Position numbers and translations under genes: made by a program. From the NCBI GenBank assembly GCA_023105745.1, contig JALGQZ010000006.1:67332316-67396315 (forward strand): 64,000 nucleotides of DNA, given 5' to 3'. Shown piece by piece: positions 1 through 9,665 of this stretch (position 1 is its first letter; every line of letters begins with the position of its first letter). Origin of the DNA: Austropuccinia psidii (Eukaryota > Basidiomycota > Pucciniomycetes > Pucciniales > Sphaerophragmiaceae). Under the pieces are notes generated by a model. It was not told the DNA's origin, searched no databases, and saw only the letters and a list, made by a program, of their open reading frames with translations.

Positions 1-1132
1 TGCTGACTGATGCATACTGGGCTTTCAGGGGGAATGTGTGGGATGATCAAAGGGGGCGCCAGCCATGAGCCGTTATCCACATATACATTCACCCCTATGG
101 GGTTTGAGGCGAGTACTAATCCACCGAGATTGGCATCCGGGTCTTTGCCTCACGCGCGTACAGAACTCCGGAGAAAGAGGCCACACGCCCAAGGGATTTT
201 TTGGCTGCAAGCCAGGTGCCACAACTTGCGCGGGGCGTGTGAGAACGTAAAGAAAATGACCCGCGGTGGGAGATCCCCACGCAAACATAACCAGCCTCAG
301 CAATCATAGGCTGGGATTATTCTAATGTGGATGAGGCTGAAGCAAATCCACACTGATTGGCCTCAGGTTTCCACGCGCAAGCGGGTGAGCGTCTGCAGTC
401 AAGCTGACAACCCGAGCAAGAAAATACGCAGCTGGAAGACTGGCAGTAAAATGTGTTCCAGGCGTGTGAAAGTTGCCTGCGTATGAAAGCGTGTGGCTGC
501 CCGACAATGAACAAGCGGGCCAGTCATTGTTTGCCCCAACCATGGCACCGGAGTGAATCAACTCTTTGTGTATGACCCAAATATTAAGTCATCCCATTAT
601 GACCCACTTACATTAACTTGGATTACATGCGCATCTGTGCCGTAGTTAGGCAGAGCTGTCCAACAAGGTGCATCAAAGGGATGCAGGTGAGAGATATGAC
701 TCGATGGCTTGACGTGATTGCATGTTACATTGTTGAACAGCTTTTTGCTCTGCCCCGCAGTACACATTTACAAAGGTGTACTGCGTACTACAGTGTCGAC
801 TGTACTGTACAGATCAGGAAGGTGTAATACTACTTGAGCCTGCATGCACCTTCCAATCGTTTGCATTTACGTAGCTCATGTGCCACATGCTCAGCATTGC
901 GTTTCACCCGATTTGCACACGCAAGCTGAGCATGTCATGGTCAAAAGCACCGTGTGAAAGTGCTCAGTAAAGCCATGGAATGAACTAATTCTGCAATAGC
1001 TCACTGGAAGGCTCAGTTTGGAGCACTTCACCAAAGCGTGTGAAATGCTGCACCTTGCTGAAATGTCATCCGATGCTGTGCCAAATGCTCAGAGTGCGCG
1101 CATACAAAAACGACTGAGCAATGGCTCAGCAT
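1..1132. other. Non-coding upstream part of the array unit
   Basis: I see no convincing gene here; the short ORFs on both strands overlap one another and have no family features. The stretch recurs at 19996-21127 and 27863-28994. From about 885 on it becomes dense in GCTCAG/CTGAGC motifs. At about 788-813 there is a TGTAC-rich near-palindrome around GTGTCGAC. Confidence 0.6.
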
Positions 1133-1984
1133 GGTGCATTTGATATTGTTATATCTATAGCTCAATCACTGTGCAATTCCAATGTTCAGCCACTGAGCAT
1201 TTCAATTATGACCCGAAAGCAAACCTGAGCAATGGGTCGAGGCAAGCTCACGCTGTATTCACTTGTCTTACAGCCCCCCCCTTTGTTCACATACTATTAC
1301 CAGGCCATATGGCCGGTAATCTCTCCGCGGTCACTTGTGACCAAATGCACCGGGTGCTTTTCTGCATGGGTCACTTGTGCATTGCACCCACAATGCACAT
1401 TCAACATGGGCCTCACGACCACCCTCCTGGGTGATTGGGTGACTATTTAAGGAAACAAAGGGGATTTGACTCAGCTTGACAATTCAATAAATTGCAATAC
1501 TCAGCGGTGCATTTGATATTGTTATATCAATTGTTCAATTAATGTGCAATTCAAATGTTCAGCCACTGAGCATTTCAATTATGACCCGAAAGCAAACCTG
1601 AGCAATGGGTCGAGGCAAGCTCACGCTGTATTCACTTGTCTTACAGCCCCCCCCTTTGTTCAAAGACTATCACCAGGCCATAAGGCCGGTGATCTTGCCG
1701 CGGTCACTTGTGCAGTGCACCCACAATGCACAATCAATAAGGGCCTCACGACCACCCTCCTGGGTGATCGGGTGGCAATTTAAGGAAACAAAGGGGATTT
1801 GACTCAGCATGACAATTCAATAAATTGCAATACTCAGCCAGACCCCCATTGTTCTTCTGCCTCACGCGAGCATTTCATCTCTCAGTTGCAGCATTTGCTG
1901 AGACTCAGCTTCAATTTTGCCCACACGCCTTGAAGCTGAGACTTTTGCGGGTGCTGCAACTGCTGAGATCGTCTCAGCTTCACC
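883..1984 (+). promoter_or_regulatory. GCTCAG/CTGAGC-rich upstream region of the Zn2Cys6 gene
   Basis: About twenty CTGAG/CTCAG motifs, many extended to GCTCAG or CTGAGC, occur in both orientations over 1.1 kb. They culminate just before the TATA box. There an 11-12 bp stem pairs ACTCAGCTTCAA (about 1903) with TTGAAGCTGAG (about 1930), and GCTGAGA-TCG-TCTCAGC forms a perfect palindrome near 1963-1979. The density and symmetry suggest binding sites for a dimeric factor. That is inference; no known regulator is assigned. Confidence 0.45.
1133..1838. repeat. Internal tandem duplication in the unit (373-bp period)
   Basis: Two adjacent copies start with GGTGCATTTGATATTGTTAT, at 1133 and 1506. 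Both continue through a C7 tract (ACAGCCCCCCCCTTTG-like context), a GGCC-centred inverted repeat and a shared end in AATTGCAATACTCAGC. The first copy holds about 36 bp more than the second. The same duplication occurs at 21128-21833 and 28995-29700. It lies upstream of the Zn2Cys6 promoter, so it may be regulatory; no coding role is visible. Confidence 0.85.
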
Positions 1985-1988
1985 TTGG

Positions 1989-1995
1989 TATAAAA
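1989..1995 (+). promoter_or_regulatory. TATA box of the Zn2Cys6 gene, copy A
   Basis: GGTATAAAAGA is followed by a long C/T-rich leader, as is usual downstream of fungal TATA boxes. The leader contains an intron ending at 2419, just before the ATG. Copy C has the same box at 21984-21990; copy D ends before it. Confidence 0.6.
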
Positions 1996-2419
1996 GACCA
2001 TCTTCACACGACACGCACTTCACTTTCTTTCTCACCCGCTCCACTTCGTTCAACCTCACCCGCGTTTGTCCTTCTTGTGCGTATTCCCCCTCGTCTTCCT
2101 GCCTTTCCAGTCTTTTCTTTCGCACTCGACTAACCCCACTCCCCTTCCTGCTCGCTTTTTGTTTTTCCTGCTAATACTTTCAGAACCCCACTTCTATCTA
2201 CTTTGTACATTTTCTCCAATTAAACTTTCGTCAACATTATGTACCGATATTAATATTTTTCTTTCTTCACGACTTCCTTCCAGACTTTTAAAAGCTTCCG
2301 ACTAGAGCGTCTTTAATTTGATTCCGTTTTATATTTATATAAATCATTGTATGTCTTCCTTTTCTTTCTTGATTGCTTACTTTCTATTCAGTTACTAACC
2401 TGTTTTGTTTTGTTTTTAG

Positions 2420-3763
2420 ATGTCGTGCACCTTATGCACCAAGCGGTGTATCCCCTGCATTCGTTCCTCGACGACAAACGACGCTTGTGATGCTTGCCGA
2501 CAAGCACACAAGAAATGTTCGTTCGTTGTCCGCCCCTTCCGACCACAAGGCCAGACAAGTTCTCGCCCAAGACGCCCTCGCAAGGACTCCTTTGTGGTCG
2601 ACGATGATGAAATCATTTCCGAGCGTGAATGGACGCCGGGCCCCCAAACAGGCCAACGGGAACGATTCCGGACGATTAGCCCTGTCCACTCGCCCTCCTA
2701 GGCCACCATCCGATGGTCACTTCACTCCTCGACCGGAGCAAAGTGATTATCCGGCTGATGAAGGATGGCGATGGCGAGAGGACATTCGAGCTTGGGCTGA
2801 TCGTCACCATGTCTTATCACCAATGGGATTCAAACGCCAAAGTAAGTTTTATTTCTCCTCTTTATCTCATTTCTCTTCACGCAATAATACTGACTTTTTT
2901 CCATTACTCATAGAACCAAACCCCCCGAATCCCCCCCGACACAACTCTCCCGTTCCCAGTTTGCCTCGCGAGCAAACCCCCCGGCAACCCACTCCAGGCC
3001 CGAGTGGCACCCGATGGTCTGAGGAATTATTTCGTGGTAAGCAGCCAAAGTTTCATTTCATTTTCACTTTCACTTTCGAGTCGAGTGAACTGACACTTAC
3101 TCCTTTTTTAGAACCCTCCCGAACCGAAGAGCCACCTATTCCTGGCCCGAGTCCATCGTCCCAACCACCTGAGGACGATACGACTTGTGAGCCAGAACCT
3201 GAGGTGGCTCCTACGCAATCCACGGAGGAACCTTATGGTAAGTCACCCCTTTTTTCTCTTTGATCCATATCCACTTTTCCTCATTTTTTCTTCGACCGTC
3301 TCCAGATCGTCCCGCCACTCCTCGCTCGATCATCATCATCGACGATACGCCCGTGGGATCACCCCATCCCCCTCCCCCTTCTTCTTCACCGACTCCACCA
3401 TCTTCCCCTTCCACTCCAACCCCGGTTCCCTCCCCAGAGATCCCTTCCAGTGCCCCCGAGAACCCCAACGCCTCCTCCCCCCCGGTGCCAAGCTCCTCTC
3501 ATTCCCACGATGACGCTTGCCAGGAATTCACCGACCTGCGACCAACCCTAATGATTCCTCGAGCCATCATCCACGATTCGATCAACCGAATCTTGTTGGA
3601 GCATCGTCGCTTTCTCCACATGATTCCTTTCGTGGATGCAACTCATTGAAATGAGATGCACCAGGAATTCCGGGAGGAACTAAACTCCCTCCTTGCCCAG
3701 GCACTGGAGGCTTATCCAAAGGAGGACATAACCGGGATAGTCTCCAAATTCCTCGAAAAATAA
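2420..3763 (+). pseudogene. Zn2Cys6 zinc-cluster protein gene, copy A (broken)
   Basis: The ATG follows a leader intron (about 2349-2419: GTATGT, branch site TACTAAC, TTTTTAG). The N-terminus has six cysteines (C3, C6, C13, C23, C26, C33) spaced C-x2-C-x6-C-x9-C-x2-C-x6-C, an exact fungal Zn2Cys6 binuclear cluster, plus one extra Cys10. A long Pro/Ser-rich tail follows. Exons: 2420-2841, 2914-3036, 3112-3237, 3306-3763, all with GT..AG ends and consistent phase. Two defects are seen. Exon 1 changes frame between about 2640 and 2700: the zinc-cluster frame hits TAG at 2699, while the downstream frame joins the later exons. A TGA at 3647-3649 interrupts an otherwise open tail that ends at TAA 3761; TGA from CGA would be a CpG transition. 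Known Zn2Cys6 proteins are DNA-binding regulators, but the target here is unknown. The 93-residue zinc-cluster frame could still be made. Confidence 0.75.
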
Positions 3764-4190
3764 AAATTTAAAAAAAATGTCATTATTTCCTCCTTTTATT
3801 TTTTGTAATACTTTCTTTTGAATAAAATATTTGTCTTCAATTATTGTTATGTTCAAATTCTATTACATTCTTTGTTCACGTAAAAATTACTTATTTCCTC
3901 CTTAGAGAAAAACCCTGATTGCGTGAGAATTATTTTTGTAAGTGCCCCACCAAGAGTTTGAGTGAGTATTTGTTTTCGTGAACCTCTTTTTCTCAAAATG
4001 CGCCAATAGTTGCTGTTATCCTCTCCTATATTTTCTTCTTCCATGGTTTAGAGCCATACCCATTCCTAACTGTAAAAAAGCGGGAGGTTCCCGTATGTGA
4101 GCAATCGAGTCCAGATTCGTGAAACATGGCCTTTCCTATGGTCACACGCTATTAGTCTTACTCATGTATTGAATTGTTTAAATTGTCTAG
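3764..4190. other. 3' flank of the Zn2Cys6 gene; no gene seen
   Basis: AT-rich sequence just after the stop codon includes AATAAAATA near 3821, a plausible polyadenylation signal for the + strand gene. I see no coding signal. Copy B begins at this point (15904). The same stretch lies at 15908-16334 and 23735-24161. Confidence 0.5.
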
Positions 4191-4792
4191 AACCTTCACA
4201 AGCGTAAGGATTGGCGTATGACTTGTCGGGAGGCTGCACAGGCGTAAGGATTGGCATGTGAATTGTTGGCAGCCTGCACAGGCATAAGGATTGGCGTGTG
4301 AATTGTTGGGAGCCTGCACAGGCATAAGGATTGACGTGTGAATTGTTGGGAGCCTGCACAGGCATAAGAATTTGTCAGCATTGTTGGCAACCCTCCCATG
4401 CGTAAGGATTGGCGTGTGAATCGTCGGAAGCCTGTACAGGCGTAAGGAATTTTAGCACTTTTGGGACCCTCCCCAAGCATAAGGATGGGTGTGTGAATTG
4501 TTGGGAGCCTGCACAGGCGTAAGAATTGGCGTGTGAATTCTTGGGATCCTGCACAGGCTAAAGAAAATTTCAGCATTGTGGGGAAGCTTCACAAGCGTAA
4601 GAATTGGCGTGTGAATCGTCGAAAGCCTGTAAAGGCGTAAGGATTGGCGTGTAAATTTTCGGGAGCCTGCACAGGCCCAAGGATTGGCGTGTGTAGCGTT
4701 GGCACCCCGCATAGGCGTAAGGAACTTTCAGCATTGTCAGAACCTGCACAAGCATGAGGATTCGCGTGTGAAGCATTGGCATCCTGGACAAT
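4191..4792. repeat. 40-bp minisatellite, copy A
   Basis: About fifteen degenerate copies of a 40-bp unit, approximately GCCTGCACAGGCGTAAGGAT then TGGCGTGTGAATTGTTGGGA. Each unit contains the small inverted repeat GCCTG-CA-CAGGC. It lies between the converging 3' ends of the Zn2Cys6 and Tet-like genes. Apparent ORFs across it on the - strand are by-products of the repeat. Confidence 0.9.
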
Positions 4793-4810
4793 AGCAACAA
4801 ACCAGGACAG

Positions 4811-4836
4811 ATGTACGATGGCATGCCACTGTACAT
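4811..4836. repeat. GGCATGCC-centred palindrome 1
   Basis: A 26-bp near-palindrome with outer arms ATGTAC/GTACAT and core TGGCATGCCA; only the two positions between arm and core fail to pair. It lies about 125 bp past the stop of the Tet-like gene. Equivalents are at 16915-16940 and 24782-24807. Confidence 0.8.
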
Positions 4837-4960
4837 AATCCACTTCACCCCTTTTTCATGTGAGACACCCCATCTCCCGCACTCGAATCCATCCAATCCT
4901 GGTGTATATTGTCCTCTGCCTTACCTCACCATTACTTACCCAACCCACTTGCAAATCTCC

Positions 4961-6172
4961 TCATTCTTTGAATCGGCATGAGATTGTATTACCATCCCTG
5001 ATTTGATAGCCCGCTCTCTTGCCAATCTCATAATAGCCATTGCTTTTTTGCCGCACTGTTTTTGCTAACCTGCTTGAGCATTGTGCGGACATACCCACTA
5101 GTGTCGTGCTTTCATTGTCCTGTGCTGGATCAGTATAATGAACAAATGTACTACTGGCCCACACTACCTGAATGAGCCCATGACATGCGGATAGATCAAT
5201 CCAAAAATGCTCATTTGGGAAAATCAATTTTCCCCCTGTACACCGCTTTGACGCATCTCTTTGAATTTGGCCGGTCCGCTTATCAGCTTGAAACCACCAT
5301 CCCGAAGCATACAGCGATGCATCCTTATCAACATGAGGTGCGTTTTTGAATCCATTCATGGTGAAAGTGAGTGTGGAAGCGAACTCGAATGCACCCTGAT
5401 TTGCCGGAATATCGCCTTCATAGTTGACTTGATCAAAAGACGGAACCCCCAATGAGTTGTAGCAATTTTGAATCTTCTGAAATAAATTATCCCCAACATA
5501 TCGTAAGGATTGACCTAGAATGCGACCCACCGAGCTAAGATTGGCACCTCGGTCCCGCCATTCATCTTTTGCATTTTCAATTTTGCCAGCACTACCATAC
5601 AGACCAAATTGTTCATTCTTCGTGGTGCATTTGCGCCACCCAATCGCAAACATAAATCCCTCCAGTAATGCTCCATTTGTTGCAATAGGGTTGGTGAAAC
5701 TCTTTTCGCGAAATAGGAATTGTGATAATTCATCCCATTGATTGACCTCGACTTCACTCATTGTTGTGAATGGTCGGAATTCAACAAGGGCAATGAGTAA
5801 TCCGGTTGAAGAGAAAATTGCCACACGCCCAAAGTGAATGCGTTTGATCTGATTGACATCCACAAGCCTCCGAATTTCACTTGGGGTGATATTTGCTGAT
5901 ACTGGCATTGATATTTGTGCTGTTGGGCGAGAGGAGGAAAACAACCTATTCATTCGGGTCGTTTTGCGCTCATTTGTCTTTTGGGATCTGCTACTATTCC
6001 CGAGTGGTTGAGGGATCACTACGTGTTGAAGCACACAAGATATCAGATACTGCCAAGGAGCTTTCTTCGGCACACATCCTTTGACTTCCCTGTTGGAGCC
6101 CACATGACATTGGCACAATCTGAACCGACTAAAGCCCATGTTCTTCAGTGGGGCCCAATGAGGGTGCCACAT
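4961..6172 (-). CDS. Tet/JBP-like 2OG-Fe(II) oxygenase, copy A
   Basis: A single open frame of 403 residues. Residues about 110-135 (HFGRVAIF...ALVEFRPF) and 171-182 (EGFMFAIGWRKC) match the pattern I recall of the Tet-like oxygenases abundant in rust and other basidiomycete genomes. The Fe(II) ligands are probably H280 and D282 (NAPHVDKD) and H345 (FVHYT). TET/JBP enzymes oxidise methylated pyrimidines in nucleic acid; the substrate here is unknown. In relatives, as I recall, an Arg about 13 residues after the last His binds 2-oxoglutarate; here that place (TTLVGMS, 356-362) seems to have Leu358, so activity is uncertain. The start is uncertain: the first ATG lies only some 15-35 bp from the TATA-like run, so Met12 or Met74 may be used. 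Copy A differs from B and C at N161 and K385, both explained by CpG transitions. Confidence 0.75.
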   Translation of the reverse strand: MWHPHWAPLKNMGFSRFRLCQCHVGSNREVKGCVPKKAPWQYLISCVLQHVVIPQPLGNSSRSQKTNERKTTRMNRLFSSSRPTAQISMPVSANITPSEIRRLVDVNQIKRIHFGRVAIFSSTGLLIALVEFRPFTTMSEVEVNQWDELSQFLFREKSFTNPIATNGALLEGFMFAIGWRKCTTKNEQFGLYGSAGKIENAKDEWRDRGANLSSVGRILGQSLRYVGDNLFQKIQNCYNSLGVPSFDQVNYEGDIPANQGAFEFASTLTFTMNGFKNAPHVDKDASLYASGWWFQADKRTGQIQRDASKRCTGGKLIFPNEHFWIDLSACHGLIQVVWASSTFVHYTDPAQDNESTTLVGMSAQCSSRLAKTVRQKSNGYYEIGKRAGYQIRDGNTISCRFKE

Positions 6173-6185
6173 AAATGTGGAAGCA

Positions 6186-6209
6186 TATATATATATCTAT
6201 ATATATACA
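6186..6209 (-). promoter_or_regulatory. TATA-like AT run upstream of the Tet-like gene
   Basis: Alternating AT sequence (ATATATATATCTATATATATAC) lies just upstream of the first ATG of the oxygenase frame and is conserved at 18290-18313 and 26157-26180. It is a plausible TATA region for the - strand gene. If so, transcription would begin close to or inside the first ATG, favouring a downstream start. Confidence 0.4.
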
Positions 6210-6740
6210 CTGAGATTAAGCGAGTAACTCACACTTTCCTTCCTCAGCCCGACGCTTTCTCGCGAGTTCCCTTTTACGCTCTTTTTCTTTTTTCGTGAAT
6301 GGCATGCTTTCAGCAGAAAATGAAATGAAACCAAATGATTACTGATTTCTTAATATCACCTAAATTGGATTGCGGTGGATGAATCTTTTTTAATTGCGGC
6401 TAAAAAGAAAGCTCACGCCTGACCTTGGCAAATTCACGATCTCAAATACCTGATCCTGAAAATTGCAGTGGATAGTGCATTATTCAATTTTACACATTGA
6501 TGTTCCCATGCAATCACTTTCCAATCCAACCATTTGGAATATTGCAAGCACACGCAAATGCAATATGCATCCTGCTGCGGATCCCTAGCTATCCTAGTCC
6601 TCTTGAAAGACACAGGAACATTTGGCCTATTATGGGCTGGCGGGAAGTGATAAACGCGACTTCGCGCAATGCACCCGCGTGTTCTACTCGCGGGCACATC
6701 ACCTGACTCAGCTTGCGTCTTGTCGGAGTCTTTGCAATGA
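6210..6740. other. Spacer upstream of the Tet-like gene; no gene seen
   Basis: The short ORFs on both strands (about 6434-6706) overlap one another and show no family features. The spacer recurs at 18314-18844 and 26181-26711 with a few substitutions. It probably serves as promoter of the Tet-like gene and 3' flank of the unknown gene. Confidence 0.5.
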
Positions 6741-6764
6741 TGTACGGAGGCATGCCGCCGTACA
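6741..6764. repeat. GGCATGCC-centred palindrome 2
   Basis: A 24-bp palindrome with outer arms TGTACGG/CCGTACA and core GGCATGCC; one internal pair is mismatched. It sits between the start of the Tet-like gene and the stop of the unknown - strand gene. Equivalents are at 18845-18868 and 26712-26735. Confidence 0.85.
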
Positions 6765-6882
6765 ATTACTATTGGTACTCAGACTGTGGCATCCGGGAAG
6801 TAGTAGGATAGGAAGTCATGATTATTAAATTCATAAATAACTTTGCAAAATTCAATTACAATCTATCTAGTACAAAGCTAAT

Positions 6883-9105
6883 CTAAAACGGGTCAATCCT
6901 GGTTGTGAGTTTAGCTGACCTGGGTACCGTCAAGGTGACCTCATCACTTGAACCAAGCCCGCGATTCGCCACCCAGGCATCACCAAAGTCTAATACTAAG
7001 CATCGTGCAAAATCAAATCTAAGAGGTACAGTGGGGTTAAAAGACTCTGATGAGAAGAAACTTTTATTCAGTAAATTACATATATACTTATTAGTACGTA
7101 GCCACACTGGCTCCACTAGATTTTTACCCTCTGAAAGTTTTGCGGAAATGTCAATTAGTGCTAAAGCCCCTTTAACTGAGCTTGTTCTCCAGTCATCTGA
7201 GCATACCATCAAACCACGAACCCCCGCCACACAGAATGCCGCTAATATACCATAGCAAATTCGATTGATTCCAAGATTCTTGTGACACGCCAAAAGATCT
7301 TTGATGGCCTCATTTTTTTTTGAGTTCGTGAGTTTGCCTTTGATGCCATTAACTTCGACCTTTGTATGTGCACGTACCATGTTGTATGCAATCATCAAAT
7401 GAACAACTGTATCCATTAGATCCTCCAGGTTCTTGTGCGGCTTTGTGGATATCTCATTGTCAGCCCCGCCACCTTCAATGCTGAGTTGGGTTGCACGTTG
7501 CTTCGATTTACTCAAGCAGGAGGCAAGGTATTCAACTGCTCCCCGTTCGAGTCCAAGAGGATCGGTCGAATTTGATGTTGGTGCAATCACATCGTATGAG
7601 ACTAAACTAATGGATTCAAACATAACATTTGCCCAAAAATGTTTAACTGGATTGGCGGGGTAAAGAAGGCTCTGAACCATTCTGAAGAAGGAGTGTTCAG
7701 ATTTTGCGAGATTATCTGGAGGTTTAGCTGATTCCTTCATCAATTTGAGATTCCAAATGTTGTGATCAAAAAACGCTTCTGTTTCGGTTGGCTTAAAAAA
7801 ATCTAACCCTGTATATTGCAATTTATATCACCAGTCAACAGCCAATAATCAAGTATCATGCACAAAGATAAAAAAAAACTCACCTGCCATCTCAAGGTCC
7901 TGCAGCCAAGCCGACATTTTAAGATCTCGGTTACTGATCACCTTAATACCAACGGGCAGGAATGTATGAGCATCCTTTGTTGGTAAATTGTCCCATCTAT
8001 TTTTGTAAATCCTATTGATATTATCAAGCCCCCTTTTCCATGATTGTTGAGTAATATTGGAATGATAATTCAAAATGCCTGCAAACTCTTCCATGCGGGA
8101 TAAAAATATTCCTTGAAAATTCGCAGCGGATGACACTTCGGGCTCAGCGTCGGGAATTATATCAGTCATATCTTGTCCCATTGTATCATGTTTAATTGTT
8201 TCCCTTTCTTGAAAGGCTTGAATATTCCAAGGAGAGGCGGGAGGGGTTGCATCATGCATTGTTTCATTGGGTATCGGGGGACTTTCTGTATGTGGAGCTT
8301 CATCATGGATTGTTTCATTGAGTATTGGGGGGGTTCAGTATGCGGAGGTTCATTATCAATATGGTCCCCTTCAACATTGATAATTTCATCACCTTGATCG
8401 CGAGAATTGTTTGCGGCTTCAAAGGTACGGCGTTTTTTGTTTGTTTTTTTGGTCGCATGTATATTTGGTCTTTTTCCTAATCCTTTGCCTGGAAATCCAA
8501 TTACGACTCGAGATCCTTCAGGTAGAGATTCTCCCACCTCCACACCTGCCCATATATTGTAAGCAGCTATTTTTATCAATTTTGTTTTGAATTAGTAATG
8601 GACTTACGGTTCAAATCCATTTTGAGCAGGCTCATGGCTTCAGCAATCTTTTGACGCACATAATCAGGAATTTTACTATCATTTTGGATTTTTTCGAGCC
8701 TTGGGATTGTTTGAGCAATGTTGGAGACAAATTGTTCCTTGGATATAATTTCCACCTCCCCACTGAAAATTACATCATCTTGCCCATCATCTTCTGTCGG
8801 TGCACAAGGTTCAACAGTCTTTTCCTTCTCATAACTTTTAAAATTTGGTTTCTGAGAGCTTGGAGGCTGCCCTGAAATAAAGGCTATGACACAATATCAG
8901 GTTTTGAGAGATTTGAAATATTCAAGATGGATGCATACTCACATTCCGGAAGAACTGGTGGATCTTGATTATCTTCATGTGACTGGCTCTCTACTTCAAT
9001 GCCTAATTCACGACTACTGGCGATATCAGAGATTTCACTTCCACTCTCTGGGGCTGAAGTTGGTCGTTCATTGAATTCAGTTGAATTTCCCGGGGTTCGG
9101 GCCAT
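6883..9105 (-). pseudogene. Unknown spliced gene, full-length in copy A, two likely frameshifts
   Basis: I do not recognise the family. Exons on the - strand: 9105-8943 (ATG; acidic, Ser-rich start MARTPGNSTEFNERP), 8872-8608, 8545-7884 and 7808-6883 (stop TAG). The introns of 70, 62 and 75 bp have GTGAGT or GTAAGT donors and AG acceptors. Total about 670 residues: an acidic N-terminus, a basic stretch (KKTNKKRR), a short duplicated motif (HTE-x-PPI-x-NET-x-HD, twice), then a C-terminal region of about 390 residues ending TTRIDPF. Two places do not keep frame. In exon 2 an A5 run (T5 on +, 8820-8824) leads into TGA; in exon 3 a C7 run (G7 on +, 8327-8333) shifts out of the duplicated motif. 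The two shifts cancel in overall length. A later exon 2 acceptor (after TTTTAAAAG) would avoid the first. Confidence 0.65.
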
Positions 9106-9520
9106 AGCGGAGGTAGTTTATTAAGCAAATAGATGGTGACAAGTTGATTGATAACTTGTTTGAAAATTTTTTGATAAAAGATCCAAATTCAAGAAAAAAG
9201 GTGCAAGTAAAATAATCGCATTTGCAAAATGCAATTTGTCGGGAAATTGAAGGAGGCAATGTTTTGCAAATTATTTCATATCATGCAAATGAAATCACTT
9301 CCCTGTGAGACATTGAATAAAGTTGACTAGTGAGAAACCTACTAAAGTCAACTTTTGAACTATTCAATGCTCATGAGGTAAGGACTAAGCAAAGTGTTCA
9401 TTTGATTGATATGAAATAAAATGGTTTTGTCGGCGAAACAGGAGACACAATTCTTGTCTTAAATAGTCCACTTATTAGGTTTTAATTTGTGAGTCTCATG
9501 ATTTAAACCCTAGCCACAAC
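9106..9520. promoter_or_regulatory. Upstream region of the unknown gene, with a long imperfect palindrome
   Basis: Positions 9271-9419 fold back on themselves. TTATTTCATATCA pairs with the 3' end ATGAAATAA, CATTGAATA (9312) pairs with TATTCAATG (9361), and AAGTTGACT pairs with AGTCAACTT nearer the centre. It may be a fold-back MITE or a large operator. I see no gene. Confidence 0.6.
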
Positions 9521-9665
9521 ATGGTGAATATACTGACCAATATCCCCTTAGGTCCTGTTGGCAGAGAAGGCCACTCAGCATATTTCGGCAATTGCGTTCA
9601 TCGTGTACGCCAACAAGCCACCGTACTGTACACTATGGATGTAATACGGAAGCGTGAGGAGGGTA

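Larger units (their letters stand above)
1..7467. repeat. Subtelomeric 7.9-kb tandem unit, copy A
   Basis: This stretch matches copy C nearly base for base, at an offset of 19995 up to about 2030 and 19971 after it, and copy D at offset 27862 up to 1851. The unit's first 424 bp would lie left of the window. Identity with copies B and C stops after the CAGCCCC ending at 7467. Beyond that point only this copy continues into the upstream exons of the unknown - strand gene, so this copy may preserve the ancestral locus from which the array unit was cut. It carries the Zn2Cys6 pseudogene, the 40-bp minisatellite, the Tet-like oxygenase and the unknown gene's 3' end. Confidence 0.95.

Noticed and set aside
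4191..4792. CRISPR-like look of the regularly spaced repeat
   Set aside because: The repeat is contiguous and degenerate without unique spacers, and the organism is a eukaryote.
4162..4896. Several overlapping - strand frames with CACAGSQQFTRQSL-type repeats (also in copies B and C)
   Set aside because: They are translations of the 40-bp minisatellite; unit-length changes of 40 bp shift the frame between copies, so no protein is kept.
5915..6298. 127-residue + strand frame opposite the Tet-like gene, kept in three copies
   Set aside because: It is kept because the copies are nearly identical; it is a shadow of the oxygenase frame and includes the AT run.
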